Assembly: GCF_018128905.1 (NCBI RefSeq)
Contig: NZ_CP063808.1
Coordinates: 3,968,001-4,032,000, forward strand
DNA: 64,000 nt
Direction: 5' to 3'
Source: Streptomyces sp. A2-16
GTDB lineage: Bacteria > Actinomycetota > Actinomycetes > Streptomycetales > Streptomycetaceae
This document shows, piece by piece, positions 33,580 through 41,884 of the stretch; the stretch's first letter is position 1; every line of letters starts with the position of its first letter. The notes beneath the pieces are model-generated. The model ran no database searches, had not been told where the DNA came from, and saw only the letters and a program-made list of their open reading frames with translations. The position numbers and the translations under genes were made by a program.

Positions 33580-36228
33580 TCATGGTGGCCCCGGGGGTGC
33601 GGCGCGCCGGGTGGCGAGCAGCAGCGCGATGTCGTCGGGGCGGTCGAGGGCGTGCCGGGCGGTGGCCGTGAGCCGGTCCGCCACGCCCGCCAGGAAGCGC
33701 CCGCCGGGCCGGGCTGACGGGGCGCCGGCCTTCGCGAGGGCCACCCGCAGTGCGGTGATCCCCTCGTCTATGTCGCTGCCGGGCCGTTCCACCAGTCCGT
33801 CCGTGTAGAGCGCCAGGATCGCGCCGGGTTCCACCTGGAACTCGGTCACCGGATAGGGGGCCCGCGGGGCCACCCCGAGAACGACCCCGCCGGGCAGGTC
33901 CAGGACCCGGGTGCGGCCGTCGGGGCTGCGCAGCAGGGGCGGGGGATGCCCGGCGCGGGCCGCCCTGGCCAGCCCGGTGGCGGGGTCGAGCCGGATGTAG
34001 CAGCAGCTGGCGAACAGGCCGGCATCGAGGTCGATGAGGAGGTGGTTGGTGCTGCTCATGACCTCGTCGGGCGACCGGTCGCCGAGGGCGAACGCCCTGA
34101 CCGCGCTGCGCAGCTGACCCATGGTGGCCGCCGCCTGCACGCCGTGCCCCTGGACGTCCCCGATGACCAGGGCCAGCCCGTCTCCGGACTCGACGACGTC
34201 GTACCAGTCCCCGCCGACGTCCATACCGGCGGTGCCCGGCAGATAGCGCCCGGTGGTCTCCAGCTGGGGGTGCGCCGACAGCCGGCGGGGCAGGAGCGCC
34301 TGCTGGAGGCCCCGGGCGAGCGCGGTCTCCGACTCGTAGCGCTGTGCCTTCTCCATGGCGTGGGCGATGAGCCCGGCCAGCGCGGTGAGCACCGTGCGCT
34401 CCTCGGTGGAGAAGCTGCGCGGCCGGTCGAAGCCGAGGATGCAGGAGCCGACCGCCCGCCCGGAGGCGATGAGCGGCAGGAAGGCCCGGGCGCCCTCGGC
34501 CGCGTCCAGGGCGATGCCGGGGTAGGCGGCCGTCAGTTGTTCCATCGAGTCGAAGAACAGCGGACGGCCGGTGGTGAGCGTTTCCACGCCGGGCAGGTGT
34601 GCGTCCAGGTCCACGCCGTCGAAGGGAGTGAGGAAGCCCTTGGGGAAGCCGGTCTCCCACTCCAGGTACAGATGGCGTTCCTGGAGGAGGTAGATCGCGA
34701 GCCGACGGCCGCCGAACGCGGGCAGCAGCTCCCGCATCACGACCGCGGACACCTGCCGGGCGGTGACCGCCTCGGTCAGGGCGATGGCCAGCGCGATGGG
34801 CCGGTACAGCGGCGCCAGCGGGCTCACACCCGCCTCGGACAGCTCGGCGGGCCCCTGTCCCGCGGGACTGTCCTTCACCCGGCTCGCGGGCCGGACCGTG
34901 CAGGTCAGCCGGTCCGGACCGGGATGCACGGAGAGGGCGAGCCAGTCGCTCTCGTACGACGGCTGCGGGGCCGGCTCGGTGTCCCGGGCCGGCGAGGGCG
35001 ACCCGGAGTGCGGAGCGGGGTGGGGCGATCCGCCGTCCTGCGCGGATCGCGGTGCCGTGGTGTCCCGGGCGGACGTCGGGGCGCCGCTGTCCCGGGCGGT
35101 CGTCCGGGTGTCGGGCTGCGGCGCGGACGGTCGTACGAGATGGAAGTGGACCGGGTCAGGGGTGAGGAGGGCCGCCCGCAGGTGGTCCTCGAAGTCGGGG
35201 CGGGCCAGCCAGGGCACGGCCTCCCACAGGTCGCGGCCGACGAGTTCGGCCCGGGGCCGGCCCAGGAGCTGTGCGGCGCGCGGATTCGCGTAGACGACCA
35301 GGCCCAGGCGGTCCACGCAGAACACCCCGTCGGGCAGCAGGTCGGCCGCCGAGTCGGCCGTGGGGGCGGGACCGGGGGCCACGACGACGCCCCGGACGGC
35401 GGGTGCGGCGGGTGGCTCGTAGGCGTTCCACAGGTCCAGCAGACGCAGCTCCCCGTCCTCGTCCCGCAGATAGAGGGGCAGGGCGGGCGGGCGCCCGGCG
35501 GCGGTGTCCCGCAGGGTTGCCAGGATGCGGTGCGCGTCACTGGGGGCCACGGCCTCGGCGAACGCCTCGACGGTGCCGGGGAACTCGCTGGGCGGCACGC
35601 CCAGGAGGGTGTGCAGGTCCTCGTCCAGGGTGATGCCGGGCGCCCCGGGGTCCCAGGCGAAGCGTCCGGTGCGGCCCACGGACGTGGCAGCGGTCGGCGG
35701 CCGCAGACAGACGGGCTCGCCGTCCCAGGCGACCTGGCCGGGGTGTCCGTCCTCCAGGCCCCGCAGCGCCTCGCCGAGCTCATGGGCGAGGCGCACCACG
35801 CGGTCGCGCTCGGACAGCACGTCGGCGGCGTCGGTGACGGCCGGGCGCAGCACGGTCAGCACACCGTAGGTGGTGGAACCGGCGACGACGGGCACGTAGA
35901 GCGAGCCGAACTGGTACGGCAGCCCGGCGGCGAACTGCGGATAGCGGCGCATGGTCTCGGTGGCGTTCGGCAGGACCACCTGGACACCGAGCCGGTAGGC
36001 GTCGGCGACGGGAAAAGGGCGGTCGAAGTGCAGCCGCCACCACGGGCGGAACAGCGGCCCGGGCAGCCCGGACAGGACGGCGAGCCGCAGCAGACCGGGG
36101 GTGCGGGAGCGCAGATAGACCCCTCCGGCGTGGCCGCCGGCCGCGCTGACCGCCTCCGTCGAAGCGTCGATCAGCAGCGCCGCCAGCCGACCGGCCGTCG
36201 GGTGTGGGTCTTCGACGCTCCCAGTCAT
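33580..36228 (-). CDS. GAF/PAS sensor SpoIIE-type serine phosphatase
   Basis: 882 aa from ATG 36228 (GAGGTAGGG upstream). No membrane segment. An N-terminal GAF (about 15-165), PAS-like modules (about 200-290 and 310-375), an Ala/Ser/Asp-rich repeat linker (about 385-440, ARDSGAP-like units), a second GAF (about 490-650) and a C-terminal SpoIIE/PP2C phosphatase (about 660-880; VGGDWYDVVESG, VIGDVQGHGVQAAATMGQLR, ALYTDGLVERPGSDID). It lies 82 bp upstream of the other phosphatase on the same strand, so the pair may share a transcript. Confidence 0.92.
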   Translation of the reverse strand: MTGSVEDPHPTAGRLAALLIDASTEAVSAAGGHAGGVYLRSRTPGLLRLAVLSGLPGPLFRPWWRLHFDRPFPVADAYRLGVQVVLPNATETMRRYPQFAAGLPYQFGSLYVPVVAGSTTYGVLTVLRPAVTDAADVLSERDRVVRLAHELGEALRGLEDGHPGQVAWDGEPVCLRPPTAATSVGRTGRFAWDPGAPGITLDEDLHTLLGVPPSEFPGTVEAFAEAVAPSDAHRILATLRDTAAGRPPALPLYLRDEDGELRLLDLWNAYEPPAAPAVRGVVVAPGPAPTADSAADLLPDGVFCVDRLGLVVYANPRAAQLLGRPRAELVGRDLWEAVPWLARPDFEDHLRAALLTPDPVHFHLVRPSAPQPDTRTTARDSGAPTSARDTTAPRSAQDGGSPHPAPHSGSPSPARDTEPAPQPSYESDWLALSVHPGPDRLTCTVRPASRVKDSPAGQGPAELSEAGVSPLAPLYRPIALAIALTEAVTARQVSAVVMRELLPAFGGRRLAIYLLQERHLYLEWETGFPKGFLTPFDGVDLDAHLPGVETLTTGRPLFFDSMEQLTAAYPGIALDAAEGARAFLPLIASGRAVGSCILGFDRPRSFSTEERTVLTALAGLIAHAMEKAQRYESETALARGLQQALLPRRLSAHPQLETTGRYLPGTAGMDVGGDWYDVVESGDGLALVIGDVQGHGVQAAATMGQLRSAVRAFALGDRSPDEVMSSTNHLLIDLDAGLFASCCYIRLDPATGLARAARAGHPPPLLRSPDGRTRVLDLPGGVVLGVAPRAPYPVTEFQVEPGAILALYTDGLVERPGSDIDEGITALRVALAKAGAPSARPGGRFLAGVADRLTATARHALDRPDDIALLLATRRAAPPGPP

Positions 36229-36337
36229 CGGCCCTACCTCGTCCGTGCGCCGTCCCGCGGGCGACACAGCAAGAATGCGCCACAAGGGCCCCGGCCCGCA
36301 CCCGGGCGGCCCATATGTATACCTCCCTCACCCTGCT

Positions 36338-36366
36338 GGACAACTGTCCGTTCGACTCTTAGAGTC
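36338..36366 (+). promoter_or_regulatory. Two inverted repeats upstream of the D-amino-acid operon
   Basis: GGACA-AC-TGTCC (36338-36349) and GACTCT-T-AGAGTC (36354-36366) lie 65-95 bp before the regulator gene, in the only low-GC part of the spacer. They could bind the DauR-like protein. Confidence 0.45.
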
Positions 36367-36430
36367 AGGATCCAGATCTAGATAATCAGTCCAAGTCAAT
36401 CGGTCCCATGCGATCCGGGGTGGAGTGTCG

Positions 36431-37072
36431 GTGGTGAAGGGCGGTCATGACGGTGCGGACGAGCACCTGATCGGCGAGGCCGAGAAGATCGCGGTCGCGC
36501 TAGGCCGCATGTTCCCCGGGCTGTGCGAGGTGGTGCTGCACGACCTGCGCGATCCGCGGCACGCGGTCCGCGCGATCGAGAACAACCTCTCCGGCCGCCG
36601 GGTCGGGGACTCCGCCACCGAGCTCGGACTCGCCCGCATCGCCGACCCCGAGTACCCGAGCGTCATCCAGAACTATCCGAACCGGTTCCCCGACGGCCGC
36701 CCGGCCAAGAGCACGTCCATCGGGATCAGGAACGAAGCAGGGGAGTACATCGCGGCCCTGTGCCTCAACCTCGACGTGTCGGTGCTCTCCCCCGTGACGC
36801 TCGCCCTGTCGAACCTCGTCGCCACCGACACCGAGTCCCGCGAGCAGCCCCTGGAGACCCTGCGCGACCGCAACACGCGCGAACTGCGCCAGGCGGTCGA
36901 GGAGTTGGCCGCGGAGCGCGCCGCCACACCCCGCTCGCTGAGCAGACAGGACAAGAAGGTGCTCGTGCGGCGGCTGCACCAGGACGGCTACTTCGACTCC
37001 CGGGACGCCGCGCAGACCATCGCGGATCTGCTCGGAGTGTCCCGCGCGACCGTCTACAACTACAGCAAGTGA
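36431..37072 (+). CDS. DauR/YheO-like regulator (PAS_6 + HTH_22)
   Basis: 213 aa from GTG 36431, the best-spaced of three clustered GTGs (36425, 36431, 36434) behind GGTGGAG. Residues about 10-120 form the YheO-like PAS domain (CEVVLHDLRDPRHAVRAIENN, STSIGIRNEAGEYIAALCLNLDVS). The last 50 residues are the HTH (VLVRRLHQDGYFDSRDAAQTIADLLGVSRATVYNYSK, partly quoted). DauR of Pseudomonas represses D-arginine catabolism genes. Here the two enzymes downstream are 10 nt away and overlapping, so all three form one operon. Confidence 0.87.
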   Translation: MVKGGHDGADEHLIGEAEKIAVALGRMFPGLCEVVLHDLRDPRHAVRAIENNLSGRRVGDSATELGLARIADPEYPSVIQNYPNRFPDGRPAKSTSIGIRNEAGEYIAALCLNLDVSVLSPVTLALSNLVATDTESREQPLETLRDRNTRELRQAVEELAAERAATPRSLSRQDKKVLVRRLHQDGYFDSRDAAQTIADLLGVSRATVYNYSK

Positions 37073-37082
37073 GAGGCCCCGC

Positions 37083-38057
37083 GTGAGCTCCGCCGCAACC
37101 GACCCGGGCCCGCCGCCGGCCGTACGGCCTCTGCTGCACATCGCCGAGGAACGGACCGCCGCGCTCGTCGACGAGGACCTGGCCCTGGAGGCGGCCCGCG
37201 CCGCCTTCGCCGCCACGGTCGACGGCCCGGTCTTCCCCTCGCTCGCCGTGCACGGCTCCGATCCGGGCAACCGGTTCACCCTCAAGCCGTCCGCGTCCGC
37301 GACACACGCCGGTGTGAAGATCGGCACGTACTGGCCGGGCAACCCCGACCATGGGCTGCCGCGCCACCACTCCACCCTGCTGCTGTTCGACCAGAGGATC
37401 GGCAGGCTCGCGGCCGTGCTGGAGGTCGGCGCCGCGAACGCCTACCGGACGGCGGCCGCCGACGCCCTCGCCGTCGACCTGCTGGCACGCCCCGACGCCG
37501 GCACCCTGGCGGTCTTCGGCGCCGGTCACCAGGCGGCCTACGAGGTGCGGGCCGTCAGCCGGGTCCGGCCCATCGGCGAGGTCCTGGTGGTGGGACGCAC
37601 CGCCGAGGGTGCCGAGCGGACCGCGGCGGCACTGCTCGCGCAGGGGCACCGGGCGCGTGCGGCGGAAGCCGACGAGGCCTGCGCCCGGGCCGACGTGATC
37701 GTCACCGCCACCACCGCCCGGGCCGACACCCCGCCGCTGTTCGAGGCCTCGTGGGTCCGCCCCGGTACGCACCTGTCCTGCATGGGCGCCGACGCCCCCG
37801 GCAAGAGGGAACTCCCACCCGAACTGTTCGCCCGCGCCCGGGTCTTCTGCGACCTGCCCGAACAGGCCCGCCGCATGGGCGAGACCCAGCACGCCCCCGC
37901 GGGCACCGCCCTGACCCCGCTCGGCGAGGTCCTCACCGGCCGCGCCGAGGGGCGCACCGCCGACAGTGACATCACGGTCTTCGACAGCTCCGGCATCGGA
38001 GTGCAGGACCTGTACCTGGGCCTGGCCCTCCTGAAGAAGATGGACATCACCCTGTGA
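37083..38057 (+). CDS. Ornithine cyclodeaminase/mu-crystallin family dehydrogenase
   Basis: 324 aa from GTG 37083 (GAGAGG upstream). Family features: ITLKPSASATHAGVKIGTYWPG-like substrate/Lys segment (seen as FTLKPSASATHAGVKIGTYW), the AYRTAAADALAVDLL helix, the Rossmann GxGxQA loop (VFGAGHQAAYEVRAV), and HLSCMGADAPGKREL. Family members catalyse NAD(P)H-dependent imino-acid reduction or cyclodeamination. DauB in the DauBAR system belongs here. Start overlaps nothing upstream; its stop overlaps the next start (GTGA). Confidence 0.9.
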   Translation: MSSAATDPGPPPAVRPLLHIAEERTAALVDEDLALEAARAAFAATVDGPVFPSLAVHGSDPGNRFTLKPSASATHAGVKIGTYWPGNPDHGLPRHHSTLLLFDQRIGRLAAVLEVGAANAYRTAAADALAVDLLARPDAGTLAVFGAGHQAAYEVRAVSRVRPIGEVLVVGRTAEGAERTAAALLAQGHRARAAEADEACARADVIVTATTARADTPPLFEASWVRPGTHLSCMGADAPGKRELPPELFARARVFCDLPEQARRMGETQHAPAGTALTPLGEVLTGRAEGRTADSDITVFDSSGIGVQDLYLGLALLKKMDITL

Positions 38058-39259
38058 ACAACCCCGTACCCACCGCGGGCCCCGCACCCGCCGCCGACCC
38101 GGTGACCGCCCCCGCCCGGACCCTGGCCGACCCCGACACCCCGTTCGCCGTCCTCGACCTGCACAAGGCCAGGCGCAACGTCGCGCGGCTGGCGGCCAGG
38201 GCCGACCGTCTCGGCGTCGGCCTGCGGCCCCATGTGAAGACGGCCAAGAGCCTCGACGTCGCCGCCCTCCTGCACGAAGGCGGCCGACCCTGCCCGATCA
38301 CCGTGTCCACCCTGGCCGAGGCGGAGGCGTTCGCCGACGGCGGCTACACCGACATCACCTACGCCGTGGGGATCGACCCGCACAAACTCCCGCGTGTCGT
38401 CGCCCTGTTGCGCCGCGGTGTCACCCTGCGCGTCCTGCTGGACAGCGCGGAGCAGGCGGAGTTCGTCGCCGACGCCTCCCGGCGGGCCGGACTTCCCGTC
38501 CCCGCCCAGATCGAGATCGACTGCGACGGGCATCGCGGCGGCCTCAGGCCGGACGCTCCCGGGCTTCCCGCGATCGGCCGCATCCTGCACGAAGCGGGCT
38601 GTCTCGACGGGGTGTTGACCCACGCGGGCGAGTCCTACTTCGACCGCACCGCCGAGGAGCGGCGCGCGGCCGCGGTGAACGAACGCGACACCGCCGTCGC
38701 CGCGGCCGAGCGGCTGCGGGCCGCGGGTCTGCCCGTGGCCACCGTCAGCGTCGGTTCCACCCCGACCGCCCATGCCGCCGAGGACCTCACCGGCGTCACC
38801 GAACTGCGCGCGGGCAACTACGTGTTCTTCGACCTGGTGATGGCCGGTCTCGGTGTCTGCGGCGTCGACGACCTCGCCCTGTCGGTCGTCGTCACCGTCA
38901 TCGGCCACCGCCCCGAGTACGGCTGGATCATCACCGACGGCGGCTGGATGGCCATGTCCCGCGACCGCGGCACCGCGGCCCAGGCGCAGGACCAGGGGTA
39001 CGGCCTGGTCGCCGACCTCGACGGCAACCCCGTTCCCGGCCTGGTCATGACGGCGGCCAGCCAGGAACACGGCACCCTCACCGTCCGCGACGGAGCCGCC
39101 CTGCCCGAACTGCCCATCGGCACCCGCCTGCGCGTCCTGCCCAACCACGCCTGCGCCACCGCCGCCCAGCACCACGGCTACCACGTCGTCGACGGCACGC
39201 AACCGACGGCGGGCGCGCCGGTCGTCGAGGCCTTCTGGAGCCGCGTCAGCGGGTGGTGA
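38054..39259 (+). CDS. D-threonine aldolase / DSD1-type PLP enzyme
   Basis: 401 aa from GTG 38054, overlapping the previous stop by 4 bp, which implies translational coupling. It is a fold-type III (alanine-racemase-like) PLP enzyme: the Schiff-base Lys in RPHVKTAKS, barrel strand IEIDCDGHRGG, phosphate region VSVGSTPTA, and the metal-binding His-x-Cys pair in PNHACATAAQH. Relatives cleave D-threonine to glycine and acetaldehyde or dehydrate D-serine. With the regulator and imino-acid enzyme it suggests D-amino-acid use. The stop codon lies in a 20-bp duplication. Confidence 0.88.
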   Translation: MNNPVPTAGPAPAADPVTAPARTLADPDTPFAVLDLHKARRNVARLAARADRLGVGLRPHVKTAKSLDVAALLHEGGRPCPITVSTLAEAEAFADGGYTDITYAVGIDPHKLPRVVALLRRGVTLRVLLDSAEQAEFVADASRRAGLPVPAQIEIDCDGHRGGLRPDAPGLPAIGRILHEAGCLDGVLTHAGESYFDRTAEERRAAAVNERDTAVAAAERLRAAGLPVATVSVGSTPTAHAAEDLTGVTELRAGNYVFFDLVMAGLGVCGVDDLALSVVVTVIGHRPEYGWIITDGGWMAMSRDRGTAAQAQDQGYGLVADLDGNPVPGLVMTAASQEHGTLTVRDGAALPELPIGTRLRVLPNHACATAAQHHGYHVVDGTQPTAGAPVVEAFWSRVSGW

Positions 39260-39289
39260 AGCCGGGACGCGGGTGGTGAAGCCGGGACG
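39250..39289. repeat. Two exact 20-bp tandem repeats across a stop codon
   Basis: CGGGTGGTGAAGCCGGGACG at 39250-39269 and again at 39270-39289. The stop codon of the D-threonine-aldolase-type gene is 39257-39259, inside the first copy. Confidence 0.9.
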
Positions 39290-39338
39290 CCGGGATGTCG
39301 ACGCACGGTTCGCCTGCATTCCTCGAACGTGCCCGTTG

Positions 39339-39993
39339 GAGACGACCGCGACCCTGGACCGGGAGACGGGCGGGTTCGTGCTCAGCACCCCGACGCGGGG
39401 CCCGCAGCTGGATGCCCAACACCTCCTTGGCGGGCGTCCCTTAGGACGCCCTGGTCGCCGCCGGTCTGGTCATCGACGGCAAGGACGAGGGCGTCTTCCT
39501 GTTCCTGACCTCGCTGACCGGAGTGCACGGCCGCCATCTGCCGGGCGTCGAGGTGGAGTTGCTGCCCGAGACCGCCAGCAGCCCGGTCGACCACTGCGCC
39601 ACCTCGGCCGGCTGACGGACGAGAGCGAACGTGTCTCCTGCCTGGGGAGCCCGCGCAAACGGTTCCTGCGCTCCGTCGGCCGCGTGGCCATGGGTAAGCT
39701 GTGCATGAGCGCCTACAGCCTCGGAGTGACACGGCACGCCCTGACCGTCGCCGTGCGCCACGCCCACCAGCGGGTCACCTCGGGCATGACCAGCGGGCAG
39801 CGGGTGCCGCTGTTCGCCCACCGCGCCCACCACGCCCCGCTCGTGGAGGCGCTCGCCACGACCTGTGCCGCCACCCTGCTGCAGCGCGCGGCGGTACGCC
39901 GATGGGCACAGGCGGCGCACCGAGGCGCTCGCCGCGCCGGACGAGCTCATCGCGCGGCACCCCATGCTGCGACCCGAGGCGGTACCGGCCTGA
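39339..39993 (+). pseudogene. Degraded acyl-CoA oxidase/dehydrogenase gene
   Basis: Pieces of one protein appear in different frames: ATLDRETGGFVLSTPTRGP, then SWMPNTS, an in-frame TAG, and DALVAAGLVIDGKDEGVFLF with LPETASSPVDHCATS, then, after another shift, VAMGKLCMSAYSLGVTRHAL and VTSGMTSGQRVPLFAHRAHH. These match acyl-CoA oxidase order (substrate loop, then helical domain). The N-terminal third is missing, there are at least two frameshifts and one stop, and its 3' end is duplicated in a 47-bp repeat. Confidence 0.8.
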
Positions 39994-40049
39994 CCGCCTC
40001 GCGCCACCCCATGCTGCGACCCGAGGCGGTACCGGCCTGACCGCCTCCA
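39956..40049. repeat. Two 47-bp tandem repeats at the pseudogene end
   Basis: CCCATGCTGCGACCCGAGGC begins at 39961 and again at 40008, and the surrounding 47 bp is duplicated nearly exactly. Each copy carries a TGA (39991 and 40038), so the former stop codon is inside the repeat. Confidence 0.88.
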
Positions 40050-40147
40050 CCACGTCCTGACCCTCCGGCGACGGCCCGGCCCGCGGAGCGGTCCGCGGCC
40101 CCGGCCTCTTTCTTAAGGCCTGGCTTATATAAGCGGCAGGTGGCATA

Positions 40148-40510
40148 GTGGGGCACGTGCACGCGTTCGACGTACTCGGGGATCCGGTCAGGCGCCGGAT
40201 ATTGGAACTGCTCGCCTCGGGCGAGCAGGCGTCGGGCGAGGTCAGTGCCGTGATCCGGGACGAGTTCGGGATCTCCCAGCCGGCCGTCTCGCAGCATCTG
40301 AAGGTGCTGCGGGACAGCGGCTTCGCCTCCGTCCGCGCCGAGGGCACCCGACGGCTGTACGCCGTCGAGGCCGCGCCGCTCAGGGAGGTGGACGTCTGGC
40401 TGGAGCGCTTCCGGGGTTTCTGGGACCAGCGGCTCGACGCGCTCGGAACAGAGCTCGCGCGAGGAAAGCGCGAGCGCAGACTGCAAGGAGAGGTGAGCCA
40501 GGATGAGTGA
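40148..40510 (+). CDS. ArsR-family transcriptional regulator
   Basis: 120 aa from GTG 40148 (GGCAGGTGG upstream; GTG 40157 is an alternative). Winged helix-turn-helix: FDVLGDPVRRRILELLASGEQ, FGISQPAVSQHLKVLRDSGF, RRLYAVEAAPLREVDVWLERF. No Cys metal-site pair is seen, so it belongs to the non-metal branch that pairs with SRPBCC genes. It overlaps the SRPBCC gene by 8 bp. The palindrome CTTATATAAG (40124-40133), 15 bp before the start, is a likely autoregulatory site. Confidence 0.92.
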   Translation: MGHVHAFDVLGDPVRRRILELLASGEQASGEVSAVIRDEFGISQPAVSQHLKVLRDSGFASVRAEGTRRLYAVEAAPLREVDVWLERFRGFWDQRLDALGTELARGKRERRLQGEVSQDE

Positions 40511-41141
40511 GATCGCCGACGCGATCAACCGAATGCACCGGCGGGTCGGCACCCGCCAGGTCGAGGCCGGCGAGGCCCGGACGGTCCTGCTGCGCCGCAC
40601 GTACGACGCCGAGATCGCCGACGTGTGGGACGCGGTGACCTCGCCCGAGCGGATCGCGCGCTGGTTCATGCCGGTCAGCGGCGAGCTCAAGGTCGGCGGC
40701 CGCTACCAGCTGGAGGGCAACGCCGGCGGCGAGATCCTCGAGTGCGCCGAACCCGAGCGGCTGCGGGTGAGCTGGCTGTACGGCCCCGACCCGGGCTTCA
40801 GCGAGGTCGAGGTGCGCCTCACGCCCGAGGCCGGGGAGCGCACGGTCCTCGAACTCGAGCACGTGGCCGTCGTACCGGACGAGTTCTGGGACCAGTTCGG
40901 GCCCGGGGCCGTCGGAGTCGGCTGGGACCTGGGGCTCTACGGGCTCGCCCTGCACCTTGCGGGCGGGGGCCTGAGCAAGGAGGAGGCCGCCACCTGGCAC
41001 ACCACACGCGAAGGCAGCGCGTTCATCACCGGCTCGGGCGAGGGATGGGGCGAGGCGTACGCCGCCTCCGGCGTGGACGGGGAGACGGCGAACAGGACAG
41101 CGGCCGCCACCATCGCGTTCTACACGGGAACGGAGGCCTGA
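40503..41141 (+). CDS. SRPBCC (AHSA1-like) domain protein
   Basis: 212 aa from ATG 40503, overlapping the arsR-type gene by 8 bp. Residues about 25-150 are the AHSA1/START-like fold: VLLRRTYDAEIADVWDAVTSPERIARWFMPVSGELKVGG (quoted in part), then RTVLELEHVAVVPDEFWDQFGPGAVGVGWD. The extra C-terminal ~50 residues are helical. ArsR-SRPBCC pairs are common in actinobacteria; the ligand is unknown. Confidence 0.9.
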   Translation: MSEIADAINRMHRRVGTRQVEAGEARTVLLRRTYDAEIADVWDAVTSPERIARWFMPVSGELKVGGRYQLEGNAGGEILECAEPERLRVSWLYGPDPGFSEVEVRLTPEAGERTVLELEHVAVVPDEFWDQFGPGAVGVGWDLGLYGLALHLAGGGLSKEEAATWHTTREGSAFITGSGEGWGEAYAASGVDGETANRTAAATIAFYTGTEA

Positions 41142-41163
41142 CCCGCGAGCCCGAGGCCCGGTC

Positions 41164-41805
41164 TCAGACGGTGCGCAGGGTGCGCCGCGCGAGCTCGTAC
41201 GCCGGGAGCATCTCCTCGTGCTCCTCGGTGTCGAGCCCGCCGAGGTGCACCACCACCGGTCCGTCCGCGGTCATGACGGCGAAGGCGCTCTCCTTCTTCG
41301 TCTCGTCGAGGAGCTCGCTCGCGTACAGGTACTCGACCGCCACGCCCGAGAGAGCGCCGGACCTGAAGGTCCGGTACTTCTCCCCGCTGACGCCGTCCTC
41401 GGCCGCGACGAAGTCCTCCAGCACGGTCCGCGCATCGGCGCCACCCGGCTTTCCGGTCCACACGCGCAGGAAGCCGATGTTGCCCGCGGGCTTCGCGTCG
41501 ATCTCGCAGGCCAGGGTGACGGGCCCCTGCCGCAGCGGCGCCTGAACGGCCTGTGCCTTCCACTTCTCGGCGATGTCGAACGTGGCGGGCAGCTCGCACG
41601 CCGAACCGGCGGCGCCGATCGTGTCGCCGCTGCTCACCGCCGAGCCGTCCGCACCGGCAGTCCCCGCAGTCCCTGCCGTCGCCGACGGGCGCACGGACGC
41701 CTTCGCGTCGCTCTCCTGCGCGGCCTGCGAACAGCCTGTCAGCACACCTGCCAGCAACACCGCAGAGGCCGTCCGAAGCCATGTGTTCCCCGCCCTGACC
41801 AGCAT
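41164..41805 (-). CDS. Secreted lipoprotein, unknown function
   Basis: 213 aa from ATG 41805 (AGAGGAGAC upstream). Signal peptide with lipobox LAGVLTGC, so it is lipid-anchored outside. A low-complexity Ala/Thr/Gly/Ser stretch (about 35-65) precedes a compact domain with paired Cys (ACELPATFD, LACEIDAKP). Resembles the small sensor-like lipoproteins of streptomycetes, but no family is named. Tail-to-tail with the SRPBCC gene. Confidence 0.72.
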   Translation of the reverse strand: MLVRAGNTWLRTASAVLLAGVLTGCSQAAQESDAKASVRPSATAGTAGTAGADGSAVSSGDTIGAAGSACELPATFDIAEKWKAQAVQAPLRQGPVTLACEIDAKPAGNIGFLRVWTGKPGGADARTVLEDFVAAEDGVSGEKYRTFRSGALSGVAVEYLYASELLDETKKESAFAVMTADGPVVVHLGGLDTEEHEEMLPAYELARRTLRTV

Positions 41806-41884
41806 GGCCGTGTCTCCTCTTTTTCAGTGGTGATACTCGAAGGAGTCAGGTTAGGTGCAGGCAGGAACGACGCATCGTGCGGCC

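Noticed and set aside
30903..33671. 922-codon rightward ORF opposite the SpoIIE sensor gene
   Set aside because: It is antisense to a gene with five recognised domains. Long antisense frames are common in very high-GC DNA, and the translation shows no domain.
33946..36381. 811-codon rightward ORF opposite the second SpoIIE gene
   Set aside because: Antisense shadow of a recognised gene; low-complexity Gly/Arg/Ala translation.
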